From the NCBI GenBank assembly GCA_036250225.1, contig JAPZLL010000030.1, positions 124,001-188,000 on the forward strand: 64,000 bases of DNA. Direction: 5' to 3'. A model generated the notes under the pieces. The model was not told the DNA's origin, did not search any database, and saw only the letters and a list, made by a program, of their open reading frames with translations. Made by a program: the position numbers and the translations under genes. Of this stretch, positions 1-11,100 are shown piece by piece; the stretch's first letter is position 1; each line of letters begins with the position of its first letter. The DNA is from Cercophora sp. LCS_1. Its lineage: Eukaryota; Ascomycota; Sordariomycetes; Sordariales; Lasiosphaeriaceae.

Positions 1-28
1 CAAGAAACGCAAGTCCGAGCAGTCGACA

Positions 29-1202
29 ATGTCTTACGACGAACCTTCGCAAGACCTGGCGAGCCAGAAGGTGCCCACCAAGACTGGTGAGGAGGCCAGT
101 CAGGAAAGCCCGTTCAAGAAGCGAAAAGTTGGTATCACTGCAGCGCAAAAGCAGGCGCTCATTGAGAATATACAACTCGAGAGTAAGTCGCCTTGTGCAG
201 GCATTGGGAGACGCGACACTGATCCGTTTCGCAGTCACCGAGCGCGCAAGAAAGCTACGATCCAACTATAACATCCTCGCACAGACACTGCGAACACGAG
301 TAGAGATACGCGTTCATCGCATCTCCCGACCACTGCGCAACCTGACTATGGGCGAACTCGTACAAACGTACTCGGCGCAGCAGCAGCAGCAGCAAACAAA
401 GGTCCCGACCAAGGGCCCCCCAGTGCCAGAGAAAGACGCTTCACTACCATCGTTCCGCAGGCCACTCACCACAATTCCTGGCTCTCCAGCGCGACCGGCC
501 AAGCGGCTGAGGTTTGTTGCCGAAGACCCCCTTGCAACCAAACTTCTAACTCTTCGCAGCAGTGAGATATCAGGAGGCGACAAGGAGAATGACATGAACA
601 CGATTGACCTCCCTAAGAAGAAGGCGCGTGCTGGCCCCGGGGCAGCCGATATTTCCCGCAACCCTGGCCAAGTACTCTCTCCTGCTTCGTCTAACTCACG
701 CATCGCGCCGCGACCGCCTTCGCCCACCAAATCATCCGGAATCGCGCGACCTGTTTCACCCACCAAGATGGCAACGGCGACAAACATGCTGAGTAATATG
801 GTTGAGAAGGCGAGATCAACACGCGCCGCGGCCACGAACCGCAAGACAACCACGTCAACGACATCAAGTTCAACCACCGGGTCAACCGCAGCGAGGGCAA
901 AGCGAGGAGCAGTGGCGGCACCGCCTCCCACACGACCTGCCACGCGGACAGCGCGGAGAGTTAGCGCCATCAGCGAGTCCAGCGACGGTAGCACGTCGAC
1001 GGTGGTCAGGAAACGCCCCGCTACAGCAATGGCAGGTACGGTATCCAAAGCGCCAGCTGCCAAGAGAACTGTGATGAGCACCATCAAAAAAGGTGTCGGA
1101 GCCGGAACAGCTACAACGAAGAAGGCGCCTGTCACGGCCGCTGCCAAGTCGCAGGCGACCTCAGCAACCGGGACAGGACGGGTATTGAGAAAGAGGACGT
1201 GA
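29..1202 (+). CDS. Borealin N-terminal (Nbl1-like) chromosomal passenger complex subunit, possibly 5'-truncated
   Basis: Two exons, 29..182 and 235..1202, with a 52 bp GT-AG intron (gtaagt...cgcag) restoring the frame; 373 aa from the ATG at 29. Joined residues about 34-95 form the fungal borealin/Nbl1 N-terminal helical region: GITAAQKQALIENIQLE runs over the junction into ITERARKLRSNYN, then RTRVEIRVHRI and MGELV. In known systems this helix bundles with survivin/Bir1 and INCENP/Sli15 to place Aurora B on centromeres. The rest is a long basic, Ser/Thr/Pro/Ala-rich disordered tail with repeated SPTK sites, which are candidate CDK sites, ending RVLRKRT. The frame stays open upstream of the ATG to the window edge and reads KKRKSEQST, an NLS-like stretch, so the true start may lie outside the window. 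The family call is strong; the start is uncertain. It converges on the next gene. Confidence 0.8.
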
Positions 1203-1468
1203 GTTGCAAAGAAATACGACGGGGCATTTGGATCATGAGCGGCTTTGGGCTAATACGACGGCGTTGGATATAGGACCGGTTAAGTCTTGGGCGGTTTGTT
1301 GGGTTTGGTTTGGTTGGTTTATAGGCTTGTTGGTTTATGTCATGAACAAGGAATGATCAAAACAAATCTGTTTTGAAATGCTGCTCTACTTTGCTGCCAT
1401 CCTGCCAAAACGGAGTTGGCTATACAAACATCCTCTGCGGTCTATCTAGCCCATCCGGTGAACTAGCC

Positions 1469-2366
1469 CTAACCAGCGCTCGGAGCCTTCTTCTTCTTGT
1501 CTTCAACGAGTTCAATGTTGTCTTCCGGGATCTCCTTGTACTTCTCTAATAGGAACTCCTCGATCTCGGCGCTGACATCACCTTGCACAACGATTTCCTC
1601 GCCGCCGCTGGGCGTCTTGGTTACCGACGAGCCAGTCGCAAACTTCTTACCAAAGTCCTTGGCCACCTTTTTCAACTCGAGCCCAAACGCTTCAAGACCT
1701 GACACGGCCGTGACGAACTTGCGCTTGTTGCGCTCAATCCGCTTGATTGTCACGACGCTGTTGGCAAGCTTGTCGGCGTGCTTTTGTTCCGCGGCCTCGG
1801 CCTTGGCCGCCTTCTTCTTGGCGTCTTTGGCGGCGCGTTCCTGGGCTTCGACCGAGAGAGAGGCCGTGGCAGCCTCAAGGGCTTCTGTTTGAGGGGGGTG
1901 GTCAGTCGGTTTTTGTTGTTTTGTCAGGGGTATTATGAACAGGAGAGGAAGGGGGTTGCGGGGAGAGGGGTGGTTGCGTGATGGGATAGGACCGGGGTCT
2001 GTGGCTCGCTTGTTGCTATTTTGGTTGATATGGGGGTGGGCGGCCGAACCTGCGGACCATATCCTCTCGTACAGGGAGGGATGGTTCTTCTGGAGCCATT
2101 CCTGGCACTTCTTTACGGTGCCACCGTATTCGCAGTACTGTGTTTGTCAATATCAATATCGAGATATTCGGCCGCATACGCTTGCTGTAGAAGGAGGTCG
2201 CGTGGGGTCATTATACCTCTGGAGGAAGCGTGCACACTGGGCGTCAGAGAATTGATCAGCTTATAGTCTAAAGAGTGACATGATGTCATTGCGAGAGAGA
2301 AGCATATTATTATTGCTTACCGCCGCAGTAAGTCACTGAACGGCTCACAGGAGCTGGCTCGGCCAT
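1469..2366 (-). CDS. TMA22: Density-regulated protein homologue (Tma22/DENR, SUI1 domain)
   Basis: Four exons on the minus strand: 2321..2366, 2217..2236 (20 nt only), 2050..2137 and 1469..1884; 189 aa. Exon 1 reads MAEPAPVSRSVTYCG, exon 2 adds VCTLPPE, exon 3 starts YCEYGGTVKKCQEWLQKN, and the last exon carries the SUI1 domain (TIKRIERNKRKFVT, KKVAKDFGKKFATGSSV, GDVSAEIEEFL). The N-terminal cysteines at about 14, 17, 24 and 33 match the DENR zinc-binding cluster. With MCT-1/Tma20, DENR/Tma22 acts on post-termination 40S subunits to recycle tRNA and permit re-initiation; it is cytoplasmic. Phases agree at all three junctions. The third donor is GTTCGG, which is weak but required for continuity. 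It converges with the borealin-like gene. Confidence in identity is very high. Confidence 0.94.
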
Positions 2367-4331
2367 GAAGGAGGTGTTCTCGTCTCCTCTGACGATGGGG
2401 ATAGACAGGGAGGGGTGGTTTCGCAGGTTCGAGAATCAAGGCAAGACGTAGCAGCAGCGCAAGATGAGAATCAATGCGGTGAAAGGATGGGACGGGAGAG
2501 CCGCCGTGGTGGGCTCGTTCGTTTCGCGCGTGTCACTTCTAGAGTACCCAAGGTTTGGTTTGTTGACAAGCTCTCGATTGCCCCTCCAAGGTTCAATGCA
2601 TTGAAGCAATCGACGGGCTGCGGGGTTCTCTTTGATGGCGGGGCATTTCCAAGCTGGCAGAAAGAGCAGGGATGATTGGATGATCGTGGGAGCCAATCAT
2701 GATAAGCTTGGGCATCCACCCCTGCGCGCTTCGAGGAAGCGAAGCGCCGTCTGCCCAGCGGCAGTCCAGACTCCAGCGGTTGCAGAGCGGCAACATATGA
2801 GAAACACCGCAACCGGGTCAAGGTCACCTGGCCAGGCGTTCAAGCCTCACAGGTTGTCCTAAGCTTCAGCGGTTCTTCGCCCCCATCGAGTGGATTTAGC
2901 CACCTCGCGATGGATGTGACGCCTCTCCCGGAACATCTGGCGACACCCCCGAACTCGCTCGCAGTCGCCAATCTGCAGTTGGGCTTTCCCGACAGAAATG
3001 GGGGCACCTGGCCCATCAGTTGGCCGCATTATCTCGCCGAGTTTCTCCCGCTCTGCTCAATATTTCCATGCGGCATTTCTTCAGAGCAGCAATCAGCCAC
3101 CTCATTGTGGTGGAGGAACCACGCATTGGCATGGCGTCGAGGGCTGGTTGGCGATGTGATGTGATGGCATATTGATGTTCAGCAATTTTAAGTCAGCCCA
3201 GCTGTCATCCCATTTCGTCATGTCCGTGTGTTCGGATCACTGAATCATCCATGTCGTGCAGTTCGAAAGAGGCAAGAGGGTCGTGATGCCATCCCAGACA
3301 GGCGATGTGATGGAAGTGCCGAGTGTGATTTCGGACAAAGAGGGAAAGGTCAGCCAGATCCGCGGACGCAACTGACCCCGGTGTTCAATGGACCGGGTTG
3401 AGAATGCATCCCGATCCACATTCTCTGCAATGGTCGGTTCATCCACCGCAAGTGCAGAGTTGCGCCATTGGCAATATCGTCGGCTGATGTCAGGGTGTAA
3501 CAAGCACCATTCGACGATATTGCTTGCATGCTTACCACATCCCACATCGTGAAAGTCAACGGAGGCTCTCGGCTGCGGCTTGGCATCGAACTGATGTGGT
3601 TCATTTTAGGGATGACGAGCCGGGTGCCAATCGAGGATCTGCAGCCGCCCTTGTAAGCGCCCGTCTCGACGGCGGCGTCGCACACCACCCTCCCCATTGG
3701 CTCCCGTCGGCTGCACCACTACCCTCCGATCTTGTCATCGGGAAACCCATTGGCGCGCGCCATCCACACACCTGCACCCATTGCAGGATATCGACTCGCT
3801 GGCTGCCAAGGCCGGCCCCCTTCGCAAGCTGATTCGGCCGTGAGGGAGATGTCGCCAGGATATGGCATCGAGTGCTGGCCAAGTCCTGCTAGCTCGCCTG
3901 CTTAGCCTGCCAGCCTTCTGCAGCGCATCGCCGACGGGTAGCCTAGAGGCTGGCAGAGATGCGAACATCCCGCCTAGTCACACCCTGTCCTGCGAGATGC
4001 CCGCCACGAGGGACATCGGGTGCCGCCGTTGCCTCGCCCTAGGCTCGTGGAAGCGCTCCGGCGGATATGAGGTGGACACCCTCTCCCCCCATGCTGATGC
4101 TCTTATAATTATATCCCACCCTCCACAGTCACCTGCCCAGGCCTCATCTGGTTTTTTTGTTTCGTTCACGCATTCCTTCGCTGCGCAATAATAGTCTTCG
4201 TTGACCGAAGCCGGTCCGTCGTTCCACCACCACTTATTTCCTACAGTTGCACCAAAGCGGCGCCGGACGTCTTTCTGCTTCGCATGCTTGCATGATTCCA
4301 GTAGCCGGCGAGCTGCTTACGAACGATCAAT
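2367..4331. other. Intergenic region between divergent genes, no gene seen
   Basis: This 1.96 kb stretch separates TMA22 (leftward) from the methyltransferase-domain gene (rightward). Short ORFs exist on both strands, but none shows family motifs or joins by plausible introns. An AT-rich run near 4101-4116 (ttataattatat) lies about 220 bp before the right-hand ATG and may be a core promoter element. I see no repeats or RNA genes. Confidence 0.5.
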
Positions 4332-7300
4332 ATGTCAGACCTTTCGATACTACCGAGCACTACCTTCCGGCCGCCTTCTCCGCAGGGCCGGAGAAGGCTG
4401 CCCCGGACACTTAATCCCATAATGGAGGAGCCTGCACAGTCATCATCCCGGGACGTGGCAGCCGAGTGGAGGAGGAGAAACAGGGAGTCGACCGAGAAGA
4501 TTGAGCAGTGGCTCTCACCCCTAAGTGACCACTTCCCGACGCCCCGCGGCATGCACTTCCTCGCCGCACCCATCCTCCCAGCAACCCCCTCGTACATGAC
4601 CAGCGACAGCGAGCGGGAGCCCGACCTGGACGACACCAGTTCAGATGCTTCCTTGTCAACCCCATCCACGGGCGGCATGTGGAATAATAACCGGCAGAGC
4701 GTCATGACTGACGCCACGGAATTTGACGACCTCTACGACATTTCTGATGACGAGATTCAGCGCAAGGAGAGGCTTCAGGCCAACGGGATTGGGCGGAAGC
4801 GAAGCTCGACGAGGAGCGTTAGGAGCACCAGGCGGATGTCGAGGGCGTCGAGGACCTCGATTGACTCGAGGAAGATCCTCGCGCCCCTGGTGATTCCCGA
4901 GGAGTCTGAGACTCCTGCTCAGAAGAAGATGATGTCGCCGATCCCACCAACACCACCCTCGGCAGTGGCCATGTCCCCTGCCATCCAAACCCTCATGGAC
5001 CTGCATACATCACTGGAGGTGCCTAGGATCTCGGCGCCTCCTTCGCTTGACGGTAGCATGAATTCCGAGGAGCTGGCTGCTATGTCTGCTCCTCCCACCC
5101 CTAATCTTGGATCCTCTGACGATGTTGATCCAGAGTGGTCTGGCGTTCGGCTCCAGCCCACCGCCCTCGAGACGCTCCATGCTCTTTCCGGGAGTGATTC
5201 CGAGTACGATGAGGAGCCTGAGCAAGTTATCGAGGTGCCCCAAGAGATGTCGCAAACCCGCCAGCTCCCGCGCCTTCTCACCGGCGGTCTTGCGAGGGTA
5301 CCCTCGGTCCAGAGACAATCGCTTGCAGACCTGAGTCGACTCGAAATTCCATCTCCCGGCGGCTTCTTCTCCGACTTGTCTTCTGCCAGCCGGCGCACGT
5401 GGCATACCGGTAGCCAAGCCGACGAGTCAAACCCGCCAACTTCGACAACAGCTGAGAACTTCTACAAGACACCATGGAGTCGATCTCAAGACAACATCCC
5501 ACCGCCACCCCCGAGACCTCTTCACCTCGACACTCTGCCGTCCGCGATCGTGGAGCGAGTCATTGAGTTTCCCGAAGTCGAGAACACGGAGGATCTTCCA
5601 ACTGCCATCCGCGTCGAGCCTACGCCAGTGCCCCTGACGGCGAGGAAGGTACCCATTGCCCAGCCAAGTATCTCTGCATCTGAGACACTTCATGAGGAGG
5701 GCAGTTCGGCAATCGAGGCCACCGAGATTGTCCCCGAGTATGATCCCGAGTATGTCGAAAAGCAGCAGGCGATTTTGCATTCCCACATCGACCGCACCGA
5801 GATGTGGTTGATGGCACAGCGCGCCTACCTCGGTGGTGTTACTGGGTTCTCTGAGGACAATGAGACCGCCGAGGACGTCAAGGCGGCTGAGACGGAATCC
5901 GAGACTGAGGAGAAGCCTGACGTCCCACCCAAGGATGGCGAGACAACGCCACAAAAGAAGAAGAAGGGTGTTCGTTTTTCGGAGGCAAACCTCAAGGAGA
6001 CGCTTGTGCCCCGCAGCTTGCCTTCCAAGCTCAACCGTATGGAGTCGGCTTACTACCGGGCCTTTACCGACGCTGCCGTCAAGAACTGCCATAGCGATGT
6101 CTTCATCCACCGCCAGCCTCGCTTCGAGGCTCTCCAAGCCCAGCGCGTCTCCCTCAAGGACGCCCACCGCAACCAGTTGCTGGGCAAGTTTCAGCTTTCT
6201 GTGGTTCCGCAGTCTGCCAAGAAGCGCATGTCGGCCAACGTTGCCCGTGGAGACGACATCCTCACCGACGACCCGGAGAAGATCCGCGCGGATAGGGAGG
6301 CGGAAGCCAACAGCCAGATGGATCTCGCCACCTGGCACGTGGCTGCCACCAAGCTCCTCAACGGCGGCCGTCTCATCGCGGCCCCCATTGCCAAGCGCCT
6401 CGCCCGTCAAAGCCGCATGGCCCCGTCTGCCAATGGTGTGTCCCGTGACCGCGCCCGGATCCTCGACCTCGGTGGCCAGGGCGCCTGCGACTGGGCATGG
6501 CACACGGCACTGCAGTATCCCAACACCAAGATCTACACCGTCACCACGAAGGCCATACGCCAGCTCAGCAACTCCAACATTCGCGGTCCTCCCAACCACC
6601 GCCAGGTTGCCGTCGACAGGCTCAGCAAGCTTCCCTTCTCGGACGACCAGTTCGATCTCATCTCGGCCCGTGAGCTTCACGCCATTCTGAAGCTCTTTGG
6701 CGAGAACGGTCAGGACGAGTGGGACGCTTGCCTCGCTGAATGCATGCGGGTGCTCAAGCCAGGTGGCTACATCGAGTTCAGCGTGTTGGACGCCGACATC
6801 ATGAATGCCGGTCCCCTCGGTAACGCCAAGGCCGTCGAGTTCGGCTTCGCCCTGCAGACCCTTGGTTTCGACCCCAACCCAACCCGCTCATTCCTCTCCC
6901 GTCTCCAGCGCGCTGGCTTCGACGACGTCCGTCGTGCCTGGCTCTGCCTCCCTGTCGGCCCGAAGCGGCCCGTCAAGATCCCCATCTCGGCCGCGCGCGA
7001 CAGCGCCGTGACAATGGAGGGCAAGACACTCGAGCTTGAGGCCATTGTCTCGGGATCGACCGACAATGCCGCTGCCATTACCGGCATCGCCGCAGGCTGG
7101 AGCTGGGAGAGGTGGTTGCTGCGTGCCGAGATGGAGAAGGCGGCCGGTGAGCTTAGACTGTGCGATACCGTGACCCCCGGCGAGGCAATGAAGGAAGCAG
7201 GCAAGATGATTGCCAATGTGCACGCCGTCATTGAAGAGGGACGGGATAATGGATCGGGATTCCGCATGCTTAGAGGCTACGCGAGGAAGCCGAAGCCCGT

Positions 7301-7349
7301 GGTCGGGTTGGACAGGTGTGGAACCATCAAGATGGTTTTGGATCTTTGA
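4332..7349 (+). CDS. Large protein with C-terminal class I SAM-dependent methyltransferase-like domain
   Basis: Intronless ORF of 1005 aa. Residues 1-560 are low-complexity, Ser/Pro/Glu-rich and probably disordered, with basic patches such as RKRSSTRSVRSTRRMSR near residue 155. A conserved block begins about residue 565 (RMESAYYRAFTDAAVKN). The methyltransferase fold lies at about 700-880: motif I ARILDLGGQGACDWAW, then LPFSDDQFDLISAREL, then the post-motif ECMRVLKPGGYIEF. Motif I is compressed (GGQG) against the usual DxGxGxG, and the acidic residue normally ending strand beta-2 is not obvious. SAM binding is therefore likely but not certain. The substrate is unknown. It resembles uncharacterised methyltransferase proteins of filamentous ascomycetes. 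Long antisense and +1 ORFs over 5.4-6.7 kb are codon-bias shadows. It converges on the zinc-finger gene. Confidence 0.75.
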   Translation: MSDLSILPSTTFRPPSPQGRRRLPRTLNPIMEEPAQSSSRDVAAEWRRRNRESTEKIEQWLSPLSDHFPTPRGMHFLAAPILPATPSYMTSDSEREPDLDDTSSDASLSTPSTGGMWNNNRQSVMTDATEFDDLYDISDDEIQRKERLQANGIGRKRSSTRSVRSTRRMSRASRTSIDSRKILAPLVIPEESETPAQKKMMSPIPPTPPSAVAMSPAIQTLMDLHTSLEVPRISAPPSLDGSMNSEELAAMSAPPTPNLGSSDDVDPEWSGVRLQPTALETLHALSGSDSEYDEEPEQVIEVPQEMSQTRQLPRLLTGGLARVPSVQRQSLADLSRLEIPSPGGFFSDLSSASRRTWHTGSQADESNPPTSTTAENFYKTPWSRSQDNIPPPPPRPLHLDTLPSAIVERVIEFPEVENTEDLPTAIRVEPTPVPLTARKVPIAQPSISASETLHEEGSSAIEATEIVPEYDPEYVEKQQAILHSHIDRTEMWLMAQRAYLGGVTGFSEDNETAEDVKAAETESETEEKPDVPPKDGETTPQKKKKGVRFSEANLKETLVPRSLPSKLNRMESAYYRAFTDAAVKNCHSDVFIHRQPRFEALQAQRVSLKDAHRNQLLGKFQLSVVPQSAKKRMSANVARGDDILTDDPEKIRADREAEANSQMDLATWHVAATKLLNGGRLIAAPIAKRLARQSRMAPSANGVSRDRARILDLGGQGACDWAWHTALQYPNTKIYTVTTKAIRQLSNSNIRGPPNHRQVAVDRLSKLPFSDDQFDLISARELHAILKLFGENGQDEWDACLAECMRVLKPGGYIEFSVLDADIMNAGPLGNAKAVEFGFALQTLGFDPNPTRSFLSRLQRAGFDDVRRAWLCLPVGPKRPVKIPISAARDSAVTMEGKTLELEAIVSGSTDNAAAITGIAAGWSWERWLLRAEMEKAAGELRLCDTVTPGEAMKEAGKMIANVHAVIEEGRDNGSGFRMLRGYARKPKPVVGLDRCGTIKMVLDL

Positions 7350-8142
7350 AGATATGATCATCTTAGTCTAATGTCCTGGGGGGTTTCGTTTGTCGACGAT
7401 GATGAAAGATATACCACTCGAGTTGCAATGAATGAAGATGGAGAAACAAAAATTGGGAAACAATGGGAGGGGTGGTCGGTTTTTGGTTTGATGCATAGCG
7501 GCGGCTCTTCACTTCTCTACTACTACTTTTTTACCACCACTTTTTATCATACAAGCCTTTTTGTTGGTTATGCTCGCTCTTTGTAGTCTCGGTATGGAAT
7601 GAACTCCGATACCCCAAAAATGCATGTTCATGACCATTGTGGGTTGCTTCGATTACGACTGTGGCAGACGCCACCGAGGAACTTACGCCTTGTTCCGTTC
7701 CAGGTTATACGACAACTCACTAGGTAAGTGGCGAGAACGTTCGCAGACGAAAAACGTCTGGGTTATTCATCTTCCTAGCTCTACTTGAATACCCCCAACC
7801 TTGACCTGAAACGCGTGGACACATAACTAACATCACCTCCCAAACCCGCTCCTCTCCGACCGCCCTTGCTTTCACCCGCGGCTTCCATCTCATTCATCTT
7901 TGTAGTCATTCATCCCGCCAAAGTACTCCGTACATAGCCCCTCCAGATCCGCAGAGGCAAAATACAATCAATCCAACACCGCAAAAGCTCAATCTACTAA
8001 AACAGTAGGACAGAAGGGAGAACCGCCGCCGAAAAGATTGTCCAATCCGTGGACCCGGAACTATATATTTGACGAAGCGGGAAAACCCCCAGATTTTTGA
8101 ATCAAGCCCAGTCATCCTAGCCGTCCCAAACCTGTACCCATG
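7350..8142. other. 3' intergenic region between convergent genes
   Basis: This 793 bp stretch lies between the stop codons of the methyltransferase-domain and zinc-finger genes. It presumably holds both 3' UTRs. I see no gene, repeat or RNA. Confidence 0.5.
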
Positions 8143-11100
8143 CTAATCCGTGTCCATTATATCTGGCGGAACGGGTGAACCTAGTGTTACTTCTGGGCTG
8201 CGCCGTATCCGAATGATTCGCTCGTGTTCTTCTTCTTGGCGTGAACTTCGTCTTGACTCAGATTCTTCGACATCCATCAGCTCCGGCCTCGGCCCAACAG
8301 CAACCTGTATTTCTGATACGGGTTCGGGCTCTTCAGTTTCGGGCTCTGCTTCCGTCCGGGTTCTCTTCAAGCTCCCAGCTGGACTAGGAGGTGTTTGTTC
8401 CTCGCGGCCTTGAGCCTCCAGTCGCTGGTCTTCAGGCTTGTTTGGCCCGGTGTATGTGTCATCCTGACCCATCTCAACGTCGAGATGGTGATTTTCGGAC
8501 CCCGGTGCCTCATTCCTCTGCCCCACGTCAAGTTCCAATTCCGGCTCTTTCCCCTTGTCCGTACTGGTTGTAGTCGGTGTCGTCCTAGCACCTGAGTCTT
8601 TTCTTACGCTAGCACTCCCGCTTCCGCTCCCGCTCCCACTACCCGCTGTCTTCGGCGTCGACGGGACTATGACATTCAAAACACAGTCGTCCAGATGTTC
8701 GTAGAACTCTTGTGCCGTAGCAAATTGACTCTGGCAGATGCTGCACTTGGCCCCAACACCACCCGACCGTCCAGCACCTGATGTGAGGATCATCTTCCTG
8801 CTGTTCGGCGGTGTCTGCTCAACGTTGTGCACAGCTGTCAAATGGCGTTTGAAGACATCAGCGCGGTTGAAAGCCTTTTCGTAAGCGGTCCCGGCATTGG
8901 CGCAGAATGGACAGACCATGGTGCCCTTGTAATGTGTCAAGGCATGGCGGTTCTTGTCATACTTCCGCGCAAACCCCTTGATGTGATACTCGCACGTCTC
9001 AATGGGGCACTTCTCGGGCCGTTCCTCCATGTGCGTAAGCATATGGGCCGTCAGGTCCTTGAAGACGCGGCCGCACTCGGGGTGGGGGCAGCGGTTCCGG
9101 ACTGCGCCGGAAGGAGTAGTGGTGACGTTCGGCTGCTCATCGCCCTTGAGCGTTGGCGTTGGCGCGAGATAGGCACCTTGCCCAGTCTGCATGATGATGT
9201 GGGGCTGGTTTGGGAGCATGGGCGGAAGAGTCCTCTCAAGGGATGGCGCGAGTAACGGCTGGCTGTGCGGCTGCATGGGAGGAGGCGGAGGCGGAGGCGC
9301 CGGCGCAAGACGCGGGGCTTCGAGTACCGGAGAACGTCTCCTGGGTGGTGAGGTGAATTCCTTGTAGTCGGCCGCCTCATCTTCACCGCTCGATATGTCG
9401 TCTTGGTCTTGCACATCGATCGAGTGTCGAACCTCACGCATCCAATCCTTCAAGATGGTCATGGGCGGCCAATCACCACTTGCCTTGCCCCCACGATGAG
9501 GGTTGAAGTGGGCCCTTCTCAGGTGCGCCGCAGCGTTGTAATAAGCCCCATAGCGCTTCTGCGTTACGCATGCCTTGCATTTACCCAAGGGAACCACGGG
9601 TTGGGGTGCATCCGGAGGCTGGCCCTGGGGCTCGGTACATACCCACCGCCGGACCAAGGCCGCGTGCTTTGCGTCAGTGTGTCTCCTCAGTTCATGCTCG
9701 CCCCGGAATCCTTCCGGATACTCGTTGCACTTGGTGCAGTAGACTCTCCGAAGCGGCGGGCGTTGATAAGAGGGCCTCATTCTTGCTGCCGGGATCGGCG
9801 ACGTCAGGCCACGCCCTACTTGCCTCACGAAGGTCGGGCTTTCGCCGACCGTGTGGCGTCTTGCAGGGTCTATCGACTGCGGGGAAGTCAACATTCGGTC
9901 AGGCTCTCCCTTGAATATGAATGTCTCCCTCTCCGCGTGTCCGCCGGTTGCCGGAGGCCAAGAGGTGGTAATTATAGGTCGCATATCGGGCAGCGGTTTT
10001 CGGCCTTCCTCCCCCGGCTTTGAGATAGGCGGCAAGACCAAAGAACCTGACCTAGGCGGCGACTTTTGTCTCAGAAAGCCGTTGAAGCAGCTCCCTTCAA
10101 CATCGCCGCTTCCTAGGAGCATCAAGAAATCCACGGTAGTAGGCATCCCCCGTTCAGTCCAGGTTGCTCGGCCGAGAAGGGCCCCCAGGGACCCTAATAT
10201 CTCGCGGTCATCGTGGTTCAAATCTAACTCGGGCGGGTCCAGAAACACCGGCGACAACGAACAAAATGCGTTGACGAGAACTTTGTAGACAGCATGCATA
10301 GCCGTAAGTCCTTTGGGTATCGAGCCGAGCCGCGTTTGCGTCGCCCGGTCATCCAAAAGAGTCCTAACAACACTGAAGATGCACAGAGAGAAGAAGACAG
10401 CAGCCCAGTTTTTGGGGTCCAGTGTACCGCCTCGCATTGTCTGCTCCTCGAACGATTGCAGAAATTGAGTCATGCAGGCGTAAAGCAGCCGAAAACGCCC
10501 GTAAGAGTCGACATCGTCAAATATGGCATGTGGGGTTGAGTTATGAGTGTCGGCGTGAACCACGGGCTCGGGTTGTTGAAAGTCGTAGAACAGGATCTCG
10601 CGGAGTAGGAGCTTGGCCCGAAACAGAACCGGATACGCCCGAGATTCAAAGTCCCTGTTTGCTGATAGCGCGCCGCTCAGCCTCAAAAGCTCCCAGAAGT
10701 TGTATCCAATGCCGCTCATATTCCAACTCGACCCGAGGATGCTCAAAATTGGAGGCGGCCTGTCGATGGCGTCCTTTGAGAAAGATGCCAGAGCCGGGTT
10801 CGCGGGTGGCAGACTCGCGAGATCTTCTGTCCACCAAAAACCATCGTCATGATCCAGGTGTGTCTTGACCAGCTGCGCAATTTCTGGCTTTACAATGTAC
10901 GCCCTTTCCAGAAATTCGTTCACGCTCCGGCGCACTGCGAGCGGAGAAGTCATGGGCGTCTGGGTCTGCCTTGGGGAAACGGATGCTAGACCCTGGTGAG
11001 CGGCGTCACGGGCACATGGGAACGTCCTACACACCTGGTAACATAATGTCAGCGAAGCTCGCCAAGGAGCCTCGGTGACATCCGAGCACTCTCCAAAAAT

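Noticed and set aside
314..1147. Minus-strand frame of 277 codons over the borealin-like gene
   Set aside because: It is a mirror of the Ala/Thr/Lys-rich tail, with no domain and no introns.
5427..6690. Antisense frame of 417 codons and a plus-strand frame of 285 codons inside the methyltransferase-domain gene
   Set aside because: They lie wholly over a strong coding frame; translations are Arg/Leu/Gly or Ser/Arg/Pro-rich shadows caused by GC-rich codon bias, with no motifs.
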